Of a stretch of 64,000 nt of DNA, positions 16,934-25,991 are shown piece by piece; position 1 is the first letter of the stretch, and the number at the start of each line of letters is the position of its first letter. The position numbers were made by a program, and so were the translations under genes. The stretch comes from JAFKFJ01 sp963786445 (GTDB lineage: Bacteria; Pseudomonadota; Alphaproteobacteria; Acetobacterales; Acetobacteraceae): the NCBI GenBank assembly GCA_963786445.1, contig CAWAZU010000026.1, positions 248,001 to 312,000 of the forward strand, written 5' to 3'. The notes under the pieces are model-generated. The model worked only from the letters and a program-made list of their open reading frames with translations. It did no database searches and was not told where the DNA came from.

Positions 16934-18388
16934 TCAGACCGGCTCGGGCAGCCGTTCCGCGCGCAGCACGCGCCCGCCCCAGTTGCCCAGCAGGGCGGCG
17001 ATCACGCCGTCGTCGCCGAGCGCGTCGGCGCCGGTCGCCAGCAATTCGGGCCGCAGCGCCTGCAGCAGGATCGCCGGGGCGTCGTCGCCCGCCGCCACCA
17101 CCAGATCGACCTGGGACAGCGCCGCGACCTGCGCCGCCCGCTCGTCCTGCGGCAGCAGCGGCCGATCGGCGCCCTTGCGCCGGCGCACCGTCGCATCGCC
17201 CGCCACCGCCACCACCAACCGGTCGCAGGCGGCGCGCGCCTGGGCCAGCAGATGCGCATGGCCGGGGCGCAGCGGGTCGAAGCTGCCCTGCGCCAAGCCG
17301 GTGCTCAGGCCGCGCCGCCGCCAGCGTTCGACCTGTTCGGCCGCGGTCTCCGGCGAGACGATTTTACGCAGCACGCCGCCCTCCGGCGACAGCGCGTCGA
17401 GGAAGTCGCGCTCGCGCACCACCGCCGTGCCGACGCGCCCCATCGCGATCGCGCCGGCCAGCGCCGCAAGCCGTGCGGCGACCGGCAGCTCGGCCCCGCT
17501 CGCCAGCGCCGCGCCGAGTGTGGCGATGGCGGTGTCGCCGACGCCGGACATGTCGAACACCTCGGTCGCCTCGCCGCGCAGCTGCCGCACGCCCGCGCCG
17601 TCCACCAGCGTCATGCCCTCGCCGCCGCGTCCCACCAGCACGGCGCCGAAGCCGTGCGCGCGGCGCAGCACAGCGGCGGCGGCGGCGACCCCCGCCGCAT
17701 CGTCGGTCGCCAGCCCGGTGGCGCGCGCCAGGTCGCGGCGGGTCGGCAGCATGATGTCGGCACCGGCATAGGCGGCGAGGTCGCCGCCATGCACGCCGGC
17801 GATCACCCGCCGCCCGGCCTGCCGCGCCGCCGCGATCAGCCGTGCCGGGGTATCGCCGGCCAGAACGCCCTTGTGATAGTCGGACAGGAGGGTGACCGAC
17901 GTCGCCGCGATGGCGTCGGCGGCGATACGCAGCATGCGCTCGGCGAGTTTCGGATGGAGCGGCGCCGTGCTCTCGCGATCGACGCGCAGCAATTGCTGGC
18001 CCTGCGCCACCATGCGGATTTTGGTCGTGGTGGTGCGCCCGCCCTGCACCAGCAGCCACGGCTCCACCCCCGGCTGGCCGCCGATCAGGCCGGTCAGGTC
18101 CGATCCCGCCTGGTCGTCGCCGACCACCGAGACGAACGCCACCGCGGCCCCGAGCGCACCCAGGTTGCGCACCACGTTGCCAGCGCCGCCCGGCATCGCC
18201 AGCTCGCGCTCCACCGACAGCACCGGCACCGGCGCCTCCGGGCTGACGCGCTCGACCTGGCCGCAGACATACCGGTCGAGCATGACATCGCCGACCACCA
18301 GCACGCTGCCGCGCGCCAGCCGCCGTGCCGCCGCCATCAGCTCCGCCGGTTCGGGTTCCGCCGCCGCGCCGTCCGCTGCCTCGTTCAC
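16934..18388 (-). CDS. HldE-like two-domain protein with degenerate active sites
   Basis: A 484-residue protein with the domain order of HldE: PfkB sugar kinase (about 1-330) then cytidylyltransferase-like domain (about 345-484). HldE makes ADP-heptose precursors for lipopolysaccharide. Key sites differ from the usual enzyme: IDPKGxDF is AGVHGGDLAAY, LLTPN is IMLPT, the nucleotidyl TNGxFDxLHxGH is AQGSFDPLRPGH, LVKGGD is LATGAD, and the C-terminal serine/threonine motif is missing. GVGD in DMSGVGDTA is kept. It may be inactive, or act on another sugar. The GTG start overlaps the phosphoesterase stop as GTGA. The fold is clear; the heptose function is doubtful. Confidence 0.75.
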   Translation of the reverse strand: MNEAADGAAAEPEPAELMAAARRLARGSVLVVGDVMLDRYVCGQVERVSPEAPVPVLSVERELAMPGGAGNVVRNLGALGAAVAFVSVVGDDQAGSDLTGLIGGQPGVEPWLLVQGGRTTTTKIRMVAQGQQLLRVDRESTAPLHPKLAERMLRIAADAIAATSVTLLSDYHKGVLAGDTPARLIAAARQAGRRVIAGVHGGDLAAYAGADIMLPTRRDLARATGLATDDAAGVAAAAAVLRRAHGFGAVLVGRGGEGMTLVDGAGVRQLRGEATEVFDMSGVGDTAIATLGAALASGAELPVAARLAALAGAIAMGRVGTAVVRERDFLDALSPEGGVLRKIVSPETAAEQVERWRRRGLSTGLAQGSFDPLRPGHAHLLAQARAACDRLVVAVAGDATVRRRKGADRPLLPQDERAAQVAALSQVDLVVAAGDDAPAILLQALRPELLATGADALGDDGVIAALLGNWGGRVLRAERLPEPV

Positions 18389-19101
18389 GCCCGCAAGAAC
18401 CCCATGCGATCCGCCTCCAGCACCACGCAGGTCAGCACGCCGCCCATGACGGCGCCGGTATCGACGCCGATCCGGTTCGGCCGCACCACCACATCATGCT
18501 CCGGCGTATGCCCATGCACCACCACGAAAGGCGAATCACCTTGCCAGGACAAGAACGGCTCGCGGATCCACATCATGTCGTGCGGCGACTGCCGCTCCAG
18601 CGGCACGCCCGGCCGCAGCCCCGCATGCACGAACAGATAGCCGCCGGCGACGTGGCGCAGCGACAGGCCGCGCACGAAGGCGACCTGCTCGGGCGGGATG
18701 GCCCGCGCCCAGTCGCGCGGGCGTGACCGGCGGGACAGCCCCCAACTGGCCAGCGTGTCGGCCCCGCCGTTGGCGAGCCACTGCATCACCGCCTCGTCGT
18801 CGCCGCTGTCCAGTGCGGTGAGCAGCATCGCCTCGTGGTTGCCCATCAGGTTGACCATTGCCGGCGCCCGCGGCGGCCAGGGCGACATCAGCCGGTTCAG
18901 CACGGCGGCGCTCGCTTCGCCGCGGTCGATATAGTCGCCGAGGTGCAGCAGCGTCGCCTCGGCGATCGGGCGCGCCGCCAGATCGGCGGCGATCAGCTGG
19001 TGCATCATCGCCAGACGGTCGTCGCATCCGTGGACATCGCCGACGGCATAGACGCGCTGATCGGGGGGCAGCGTTGCGGGCGCTAACGAGAGGGTAATCA
19101 T
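18385..19101 (-). CDS. Calcineurin-like serine/threonine phosphoesterase
   Basis: A 238-residue metallophosphatase. The metal-binding motifs are all visible: GDVHGC near residue 21, LGDYIDRG near 55, GNHE near 85 and later VHAG and VVHGHTP. The closest described relatives are the bacterial PrpA/PrpB-like and ApaH-like protein phosphatases; the exact substrate (phosphoserine, phosphothreonine or a dinucleotide) cannot be told. ATG 19101 gives the normal length and compact N-terminus. It is co-transcribed with the HldE-like gene (GTGA overlap) and divergent from the EAL-like pair with 101 bases between, where both promoters must lie. Confidence 0.88.
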   Translation of the reverse strand: MITLSLAPATLPPDQRVYAVGDVHGCDDRLAMMHQLIAADLAARPIAEATLLHLGDYIDRGEASAAVLNRLMSPWPPRAPAMVNLMGNHEAMLLTALDSGDDEAVMQWLANGGADTLASWGLSRRSRPRDWARAIPPEQVAFVRGLSLRHVAGGYLFVHAGLRPGVPLERQSPHDMMWIREPFLSWQGDSPFVVVHGHTPEHDVVVRPNRIGVDTGAVMGGVLTCVVLEADRMGFLRA

Positions 19102-19202
19102 GGGTCGGCAGCCTAGCGCCCTCTCCTGCGCGGTTCGAGCCGCGGCTGAACACATATTGCGAGGAATCGCGCCGGCATGCAGGCAAAACGCCTCGGGTTG
19201 GG

Positions 19203-20606
19203 ATGGTGACGGTCGCGGCACCGAGCCCGGACAGCGTGCGCAACGCGTCGGCGTGGTCGTTCGTTGCCGACGCCGTTGGGGCCTTTCCCGGCTCCGCGGA
19301 GCGCCTGCTGCGCGACGCGGCCGAGCGCGCCGCGCGCAACCCGCAGGGACGGATGGCGCTGGTGCTGCACCTGTCGCAGCTGCGCCCGCCGGCGCCCCGC
19401 CGGCACCACGAGCGCATCGCGCGCGCCATCCTGCAGGAGGCGGCGCAGCGCCGCGAGGGTCAGCTGTTCGCGCTGCGCAACGGCGACCTCGTGCTGATCT
19501 GCCGCATGGCGCCGGACGTGCTGGTGCTGCCCGAAATGCTGGGTCGGCTGCTGCACCTCGATGTGCCGGACTCGGCCGCGATCGTCTCGGCATGGCGGCT
19601 GGAGCAGTCGGCCGACCTGCTGCTCGCCTACGCCACCACGCGTCTGGCCGACCGCACCGTGGGGCCTGCCGTCCAACCGGCGCCGCCGGCCGCGGTCTCG
19701 CCGCTGGCGCTCGATACGCTGGAAGCGGCGCTCCGGCAGGCACGCTGGCCGGACATCACCCACCGCCAGACCGGCGTCCTGCTGGCTGCTTCCAGCTTCC
19801 CGCAGGCAGGGCTGCAGCCGCTGTTCCGCGAGCTCACCGTCACGCTCGCCGCACTGGACCCGCCGGCGGAGGCAGCCGGCGCGGTGAGCGACGATCCCTA
19901 CTTGGCCGGCCAGTTCGCCCCGCGCCTCGATGCGGGCCTGCTGGCGGCGCTGGCGGATGCGCTGGGCAAGGGCGGACCGCTCGATGCCGCCGACCCGCTC
20001 GCCCCGAGGCTGCACCTGAACCTGGCCGTGCCGAGCCTGGTCTCGCCGGCGTTTTTCGGCTTCGCGCAACGCTGCCGGGACACCGGAAAAGCGCTCGGCG
20101 TCGAGATCACGCTGGCGGCGGCGAGCGCCGACCCAGCGGCGTTCGCGCAGGCGCGGCGCGCGGCGCAAGCTGCCGGCTGCACGCTGGTGCTGGACGGCGT
20201 GTCCCACCTCGCGCTGCTGCTGACGCGCCCGTGGGCGCTGCGGCCCGACCTGGTGAAGCTCGACTGGTCGCCGCTGCTGGCCGACCTGCCCCGCGCCGAG
20301 CAGACGGCGCTGGAAGCGGCGCTGCAGGCGATCGGGCCGGCCCGGCTGATGCTGCAGGGCGCCGACGACGAGGCGGCGCTGCGCTGGGGCTTCGCGCACG
20401 GCATCCGCCGCTTTCAGGGTCGCCACGTCGATCTCATGCTGGCCGCCGAGCGCATGCTGTCCTGTCCCGCGGCGGCCGGCTGCACGCTGCGCCAATGCGT
20501 CGAGCGCGCCGCCGCGACCGGCCCGGTCGGCCGGCAGTTCTGCCGCCGTCCCGACCTGCTCGATGCGGGCGTGCCGCCACTGGTCGCGAACGCAGCCCCG
20601 CCGTGA
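19203..20606 (+). CDS. Degenerate EAL-like domain protein, paralogue 1
   Basis: A 467-residue soluble protein. The N-terminal about 120 residues have the form ARNPQGRMALVLHLSQLRPP, then HHERIARAIL. The C-terminal half resembles an EAL domain by pattern: RLHLNLAVPSLVSPAFFGFA, LVLDGVSHLALLLTRPWALR, LVKLDWSPLLAD and the final IRRFQGRHVD, equivalent to the QG motif of EAL proteins. No clear EAL signature or full set of metal ligands is seen, so it is probably a non-catalytic sensor or binding protein. It is 4 bases overlapped (GTGA) with a shorter paralogue downstream. Family placement is inference. Confidence 0.6.
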   Translation: MVTVAAPSPDSVRNASAWSFVADAVGAFPGSAERLLRDAAERAARNPQGRMALVLHLSQLRPPAPRRHHERIARAILQEAAQRREGQLFALRNGDLVLICRMAPDVLVLPEMLGRLLHLDVPDSAAIVSAWRLEQSADLLLAYATTRLADRTVGPAVQPAPPAAVSPLALDTLEAALRQARWPDITHRQTGVLLAASSFPQAGLQPLFRELTVTLAALDPPAEAAGAVSDDPYLAGQFAPRLDAGLLAALADALGKGGPLDAADPLAPRLHLNLAVPSLVSPAFFGFAQRCRDTGKALGVEITLAAASADPAAFAQARRAAQAAGCTLVLDGVSHLALLLTRPWALRPDLVKLDWSPLLADLPRAEQTALEAALQAIGPARLMLQGADDEAALRWGFAHGIRRFQGRHVDLMLAAERMLSCPAAAGCTLRQCVERAAATGPVGRQFCRRPDLLDAGVPPLVANAAPP

Positions 20607-21760
20607 GCAGCGTGTTTGCCAAGTCGCGGGAGAACGATGCCGCGGCCCTGATCGCCCGCGTCGCCTCCTCGGCGGCGTCCGGCGTGGCACGGCGCGCCCT
20701 GGTGCTGCGCCTGTCGCGCCTGCCCCCCACCTTGACGCGCCCGCATCATCTGCGGCTGGCGCGGGCCGCGCTCGACCCGCTGCTTGACGCCGACCGGGCG
20801 GAGGCGTTCGACCTGCCCAACGCCGACACGGCCGTGCTGTGGCGCGGCGAGGGCGGGCCCGCATTGCAGGCGAGCCTCGACGCGGTTGCCGAGCTGTTTT
20901 TCGGCGCCGACGCGGCGACGGCGGACCCAGCCGGGCTCTGCGTCGTGCTTGACCTGCCGGAGCAGGCCGAGACCCTGCTGTGCCTTGCCCGCGCCAGCCA
21001 CGTGCCGGCCGGCACCGCCGCCCCGCCCGACCCGCGCACGCCGCTCGACGCCGCCGGCCTGGCGGCGCTGGAGGCCGCACTGGCTGGCGCCGACGTGTCC
21101 CGCTTCGCCCGCCGGCGGCTGATCTGCGCGCCCGGCGCCGACGGGGCGTTCCACGTGTGCTGGGAAAAGCGGCTGCTGTCGGTGGCGGAACTGGAGGCGG
21201 CGCTGGCCCCGGGGCGGACGACGCGCACCGAGCCGTGGCTGTTCCGGAGGCTGACAGCCACGCTGGAACGGCGGATGCTGGCGTCGCTGTCGGTCCGCGG
21301 CGAGTTGCAGGGTGCGCTGCCGTTCGCGCTCGACCTGACCGTGGTCAGCATTCTCGGGCCGGAGTTTTTGCGCTTCGATGCCGCCCTGCCGGCGGCGCTG
21401 CGCGGGCGTGTCGTGCTCGACCTGCGGGCGCCGGACATCCTTTCCGACCTGTCCGCCTTCCGTTTCGCGCGCGACTTCGCGCACGCCCGCGGCTACCGGC
21501 TGCTGCTGCACGACCCCGGCCCGGAACTGCTCGACGTCGTGCCGCCGAACCGGCTCGGGGTCGATCTGCTGCGGCTCCGCTGGTCGCCGGCCCTGGCTGA
21601 CAGCGCCGGCGACGCGTTTGGTTTCGAGCAATCCCGCCTAGTGCTGGCAGGCGCCGACACGCCAGAGGCGATCGCGTGGGGCCAGCGTCACGGTGTTTCG
21701 CTGTTCCAGGGGCGCGCGGTGGTGCCGCGGCCGACACGGCGGACGGTCAGGCGGCGCTGA
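20603..21760 (+). CDS. Degenerate EAL-like domain protein, paralogue 2
   Basis: A 385-residue protein starting at a GTG that overlaps the upstream stop. It is clearly related to the preceding gene: VARRALVLRLSRLPPTLTRP matches the N-terminal block there, LLRLRWSPALAD matches LVKLDWSPLLAD, and VSLFQGRAVVP matches the FQGR ending. The tandem pair thus arose by duplication, with paralogue 2 losing about 80 residues of linker. It too lacks a visible EAL catalytic motif. The C-terminus is very basic (RPTRRTVRRR). The two proteins probably form a heteromeric unit. Function unknown. Confidence 0.6.
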   Translation: MSSVFAKSRENDAAALIARVASSAASGVARRALVLRLSRLPPTLTRPHHLRLARAALDPLLDADRAEAFDLPNADTAVLWRGEGGPALQASLDAVAELFFGADAATADPAGLCVVLDLPEQAETLLCLARASHVPAGTAAPPDPRTPLDAAGLAALEAALAGADVSRFARRRLICAPGADGAFHVCWEKRLLSVAELEAALAPGRTTRTEPWLFRRLTATLERRMLASLSVRGELQGALPFALDLTVVSILGPEFLRFDAALPAALRGRVVLDLRAPDILSDLSAFRFARDFAHARGYRLLLHDPGPELLDVVPPNRLGVDLLRLRWSPALADSAGDAFGFEQSRLVLAGADTPEAIAWGQRHGVSLFQGRAVVPRPTRRTVRRR

Positions 21761-21810
21761 CGGGTTCGTGATGCGGCGACGCGGGACGCGCGGCGTCAGC
21801 CAGCGGGAAC

Positions 21811-23529
21811 GTGACCGGCGGGCGGTCATCCGTCACCCGCGGCCTGCGCTTTGGGCCGGAAAGCTTGACGGTTCTCGCATTGCACACGCCCCGCATCGAC
21901 CTGCCGCTGCCACGCGCCAAAGCGACGCGCGGCAGCGGCGACGGACGCAGCGAAAGCTCTCGTTCCGTGCTTGGCTGGTCGTCTTCCCCCGCCGTCGCTG
22001 CCGGCATCATCGCGCTGGCCGCGGCCATCGCCGTCTGCGCCGCCTGCAACCGTTCGTTCGAGCTGGACGAGGGCTACACGTATCTGATCCTCAACGGCCA
22101 CCCGCGGCTGGCCTGGCCCGCGGGAGTGTTCACACGGCCCGAGATCGCGCACTGGTTCGCCGGCACGAGTTCGTTCGCGCACATCTCCGGCGATCTGACG
22201 GCCTACGACGTCCATCCGCCGCTGTGGTTCTACGTCGAGGAAATCTGGCGCCGCGTGATCGGTCCGGGCCTGCTGGCGGCGCGGTTCCTGTCGGTCGCGC
22301 TGATGGTGTGCAGCCTCGTGCTGGTTGCGCGCGTGGCGCTGCTGTGCCGCGCGCCGGTGGCGCTGACCCTGGCGATCACCGCCTTCTCCTACGCCGTGCT
22401 CTACACCGGCGCCACAGTGCGGATGTATCCGTTCGCCAACGCGCTGCTGCTGCTGGGCGTGCTGGCGCTGCTGCATATGCTGCAGCCGCCCGACCGGCCG
22501 CCGCAAAGATCGCAGTCGCTGCTCTGGGCGGCGCTGGCCGGGTTGGCGTTTGGCCTCGGCACCGCGACGCATCTCTTCGTCGTGTTTCCGGCCCTGACGA
22601 TGGGCCTGGTCGCTTCGGTCGCCCTGGCGGCCCGCCGGCGCTACGCCGAGACGCTGATCGCCGCCGCCGCGGCCGCGCCGCCGGTCATTTGGGCTGCGTC
22701 CTACTACCTGGTGCAGAAGACGCACGACTGGCAGTTCGCGCCGTTTCGCGTCGCCGGCATGGCGGTGCGCATCGCCCAGCGCTACGCCGCGGCGCTGTTC
22801 GGCGGCACGCCGCTCTACGTGCCGTCCCGCCTGGAGCTCGCGGTGACGGCGCTGCTGGGTGCGCTGCTGCTGGCCGCCTTGGCGGTCGCGGCGCTCGGCC
22901 TGCGCCGGCTGCTGCGCGACCCAGCGGGCTGCATCGTGCTGGCCGGCACGCTGGCGATGCCGGCGGCGCTGTTCGCGGTCGGCGCGGCGGTCGGCAAGGA
23001 GACGGTGGAGCTCCGCTACCTGATCTACGGCCTGCCGTTCCTGGCGATGTTTTTCGCGCGCGGCTGGCGCGAGCAGCGGATGGTGCCGCAATCGGTCTGC
23101 GCCCTGCTCGCCGTCGCGTTCGTGAGCGCGCAGCTGGTCGGGGCGTTCGCGATGCCGTTCGCCCACATGACCGAGCAGGCCGCCCGCCCCGCCGTCGCGC
23201 AGATCGGCCTGTTGTGGCAGAAAGGCTCGATCCTGCTGCTGCCGCAGGCGTCCGACACCTCGGGCATGACGCTGGACTACGCGTTCGAGGCGCCGCCCGA
23301 CTGGCCGATGAAGCTGATCCGTCAGGACGAACCTGCCTCCGCGGTGCTAGGGGCGGTCGCCGGGCGCCCGCGCGCCTTCATCGTCATGATTGCCGATGCC
23401 GCCGGCACGAAGGCGATCGCCCGGACCCGTGCGATCCTGCAGCAGGCCGGCTGGCGTTCAGCCGGCTCGCCCGGCGCGGACGACACCCGCCTCGGCTATC
23501 CGTGGGAGGAGCTGCTGCCGCCGCGCTGA
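21811..23529 (+). CDS. GT-C type membrane glycosyltransferase (ArnT/PMT-like)
   Basis: Up to 572 residues with about ten hydrophobic helices from residue 50 onward. The first periplasmic loop has SFELDEGYTY, the Asp-Glu catalytic motif of GT-C glycosyltransferases that take sugar from a polyprenyl-phosphate donor. A second conserved spot, DVHPPLWFY, follows in the same loop, and ELRYLIYGLPF lies near the C-terminal domain. The sugar and acceptor (lipid, protein or polysaccharide) are not evident. The first 45 residues are poorly hydrophobic, so the true start may be later. It converges with the MFS gene, 10 bases apart. Confidence 0.8.
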   Translation: MTGGRSSVTRGLRFGPESLTVLALHTPRIDLPLPRAKATRGSGDGRSESSRSVLGWSSSPAVAAGIIALAAAIAVCAACNRSFELDEGYTYLILNGHPRLAWPAGVFTRPEIAHWFAGTSSFAHISGDLTAYDVHPPLWFYVEEIWRRVIGPGLLAARFLSVALMVCSLVLVARVALLCRAPVALTLAITAFSYAVLYTGATVRMYPFANALLLLGVLALLHMLQPPDRPPQRSQSLLWAALAGLAFGLGTATHLFVVFPALTMGLVASVALAARRRYAETLIAAAAAAPPVIWAASYYLVQKTHDWQFAPFRVAGMAVRIAQRYAAALFGGTPLYVPSRLELAVTALLGALLLAALAVAALGLRRLLRDPAGCIVLAGTLAMPAALFAVGAAVGKETVELRYLIYGLPFLAMFFARGWREQRMVPQSVCALLAVAFVSAQLVGAFAMPFAHMTEQAARPAVAQIGLLWQKGSILLLPQASDTSGMTLDYAFEAPPDWPMKLIRQDEPASAVLGAVAGRPRAFIVMIADAAGTKAIARTRAILQQAGWRSAGSPGADDTRLGYPWEELLPPR

Positions 23530-23539
23530 CGCCGGCTGG

Positions 23540-25000
23540 CTATGCCGCCCGAGGCCGGCCGGGCACGGCCTGGCCGCTGAGTTCCGCCCCGGCGGTGCGC
23601 GACATCAGCAGCGAGACCGGGGCGCCGAGCAGCGAAATGGCGCTCACCACCAGGAACCCGGCCGAGAAATCGTCCAGGCCTGGACGTTGGTGCCCCGACA
23701 CCGCCATCGCCGCCTCCAGCGCCGTCGCGCCGACGGTGACGCCGAGCGTGAGCGAGACCTGCTGCAGCGTGGCGTAGAGACTGGTCGCCGCACTCATCCG
23801 CGCATGCGCGATGTCGCCGTAGGCGATCGTGTTGTAGGCGGTGAACTGCAACGAGCGGACCAGCCCGCCCACCAGCAGCACGGCATACATCGCGGCCAGC
23901 GGCCAGGAGGGGCGAAAGGCGGCGCAGAGTGCAAGCGTGGCGGAAGAAAGGATGCCGTTGACCAGCAGCGTGTCGCGGAAACCGAAGCGGCGCAGCGTCA
24001 TCGTGGCGGCCGGCTTCATGACGATCGCGCCGGCGGCGTTGGCGAAGGTGACCAGGCCGCTCTGCAGCGCCGACATGCCGAAGCCGAGCTGCAGCATCAG
24101 CGGCAGCAGGAACGGCACCGCCCCGACGCCGATGCGGAACAGCGAGCCGCCGAGCACCGAAACGTTGAAGGTTGGAACGCGCATCAGCGTGAAGTCGAGC
24201 ACCGGCGCAGGATGCCGCCGTGCGTGCAGCGCATAGAGCAGTGCGGCGGCGGCGCCGAACGCGAGGGCCGATGCGGCGAAGGATGGCGGCAATCCGCCGC
24301 GCCCCGTGGCCTCGACGCCGAACAGCAGGCCCGACAGCGACAGCGCCGACAGCACCAGGCCGAGGCCGTCGAGCCGCGCCGCGCCCGGCTCGCGCGTGTT
24401 CGGCACAAACCGGGTCACCAGCACGATGCCGACCACGCCGATCGGCACGTTGATGTCGAAAATCCAGCGCCACGATGCGTAGGTGACGAGCAAGCCGCCG
24501 AGCGGCGGCCCCAGCACCGGGCCGATCAGCGCCGGCGTGGACAGCCACGCCATCGCCGCCACCAGCTCGTGCTTGGCGGCGGTGCGCAACAGCACAAGGC
24601 GGCCGACCGGCACCATCATCGCCCCGCCCGCGCCCTGCAGGATGCGGGACGCGACCAGGAACCACAACGTGTCGGCCCGGCCGCACAGCACCGAGCCCAG
24701 GGTGAACACCGCAATCGCGGCACGGAACACGCTGCGCGCGCCGAACCGGTCGGCCATCCAGCCGCTCATCGGGATGAACACACTGAGGCTCAGCAAGTAG
24801 GAGGTGAGGGCCACGTTCATGTGGATCGCATCGGTGCCGAAGGCGCGCGCCATCGTCGGCAGCGCGGTCGCGATGACGGTGCCGTCGAGGGTCTGCATGA
24901 ACAGCGCGCAGGCGACGATCAGCGCCGTCAGCCGCGTGCTGCCGCGCGGCTGTCCCCAAACCTCGGCCGCCGGCAGCGGCGGCTCGGCGACTCTGTTCAT
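23540..25000 (-). CDS. MFS transporter, DHA2 (14-helix) drug efflux family
   Basis: A 486-residue major facilitator protein with fourteen predicted hydrophobic segments. The DHA2 signatures are present: FMQTLDGTVIATALPTMA in helix 1, PMSGWMADRFGARSVF (motif A), and ASRILQGAGGAMMVPVGRL, then ALIGPVLGPPLGGLL (motif C) in helices 4-5. Such proteins export drugs or toxic compounds using the proton gradient. ATG 25000 starts MNRVAEPPLPAA just before helix 1. It lies 19 bases after the quinone oxidoreductase gene on the same strand and is the last gene of that operon. Confidence 0.93.
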   Translation of the reverse strand: MNRVAEPPLPAAEVWGQPRGSTRLTALIVACALFMQTLDGTVIATALPTMARAFGTDAIHMNVALTSYLLSLSVFIPMSGWMADRFGARSVFRAAIAVFTLGSVLCGRADTLWFLVASRILQGAGGAMMVPVGRLVLLRTAAKHELVAAMAWLSTPALIGPVLGPPLGGLLVTYASWRWIFDINVPIGVVGIVLVTRFVPNTREPGAARLDGLGLVLSALSLSGLLFGVEATGRGGLPPSFAASALAFGAAAALLYALHARRHPAPVLDFTLMRVPTFNVSVLGGSLFRIGVGAVPFLLPLMLQLGFGMSALQSGLVTFANAAGAIVMKPAATMTLRRFGFRDTLLVNGILSSATLALCAAFRPSWPLAAMYAVLLVGGLVRSLQFTAYNTIAYGDIAHARMSAATSLYATLQQVSLTLGVTVGATALEAAMAVSGHQRPGLDDFSAGFLVVSAISLLGAPVSLLMSRTAGAELSGQAVPGRPRAA

Positions 25001-25019
25001 TGCCCCCGCGACGCCGGAA

Positions 25020-25991
25020 TCAGGGCAGCAGCACCGTGCTGCCGGTGGTGCGCCGCGCCTCCAGCGCCCGATGCGCCTCGGCTGCGTCGCGCAGCGGGAA
25101 CGTCTGGTTGACGCGGATCTTGACCGCGCCGGCCAGCACGACATCGAACAACTCCCGCGCCGCGGTCTCCAGGTCGCGCCGCTTGGCGGTGTAGGTGGCA
25201 AGGCTCGGGCGGGTGAGGAACAGGCTGCCCTTGGCCGCGAGCAGGCCGACATCGACCGCGCCGACCGGCCCGGACGCGCTGCCGTAGCTCACCATCATGC
25301 CGAGCGGGGCGAGGCTGTCGAGGCTCGCCATGAACGTGTCCTTGCCGATGCTGTCGTACGCCACCGGCAGCATGGCGCCGCCGGTGATGCGCTTCACCTC
25401 CGCCGAGATGTCGGCGTTGCCGACCAGCACGTGCGCGGCGCCGTGGGCGCGGGCGAGTTCCGCCTTCTGCTCGGTGGAGACGACGCCGATGACGGTGGCG
25501 CCGAGATGCTTCGCCCATTGGCAGAGGATGAGGCCGACACCGCCGGCAGCGGCATGCACCAGGATCGGGTCGCCCGGCTGCACGCGGTAGGTACGGCGCA
25601 ACAGGTATTGCGCCGTCATCCCCTGCAGCATCATCGCCGCCGCGGTCCGGAAGTCGATGCCGTCCGGGAGCTTGACCACCCGGTCGGCGGCGATCACGCG
25701 CTGCACCGCGTAGGCACCGATCGGGCCGGTGGCATAGGCGACCCGGTCGCCGACCGCGAGGCCGGCCACGCCCTCGCCCACGGCGGCGACCGTGCCGGCC
25801 GCTTCCATGCCGATTGTGGCCGGCAGCGGCGATTTGTAGAGGCCGGTGCGGAAATAGACGTCGATGTAGTTGAGCCCGATCGCCTCGTGGCGAACCAGCA
25901 CTTCGCCGGGGCCGGGATCGGGCAGCGGCACGTCCTCCCAGCGCATGACCTCGGGACCGCCGTTGGCGTGGATGCGGATGGCCTTCGTCAT
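25020..25991 (-). CDS. NADPH:quinone oxidoreductase (zinc-less MDR family)
   Basis: A 323-residue zeta-crystallin-like enzyme that reduces quinones with NADPH. Typical features: NYIDVYFRTGLY near residue 40, the GMEAAGTV strand, GMTAQYLLRRTY, and the nucleotide-binding AAAGGVGLILCQWAK near residue 145. The zinc-binding cysteines of alcohol dehydrogenases are missing, as expected for this class. Its ATG overlaps the ogt stop (ATGA), so translation is coupled. The protein is complete to the usual STVLLP end. A role in detoxification alongside the alkylation-repair gene and the MFS exporter is reasonable but inferred. Confidence 0.93.
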   Translation of the reverse strand: MTKAIRIHANGGPEVMRWEDVPLPDPGPGEVLVRHEAIGLNYIDVYFRTGLYKSPLPATIGMEAAGTVAAVGEGVAGLAVGDRVAYATGPIGAYAVQRVIAADRVVKLPDGIDFRTAAAMMLQGMTAQYLLRRTYRVQPGDPILVHAAAGGVGLILCQWAKHLGATVIGVVSTEQKAELARAHGAAHVLVGNADISAEVKRITGGAMLPVAYDSIGKDTFMASLDSLAPLGMMVSYGSASGPVGAVDVGLLAAKGSLFLTRPSLATYTAKRRDLETAARELFDVVLAGAVKIRVNQTFPLRDAAEAHRALEARRTTGSTVLLP

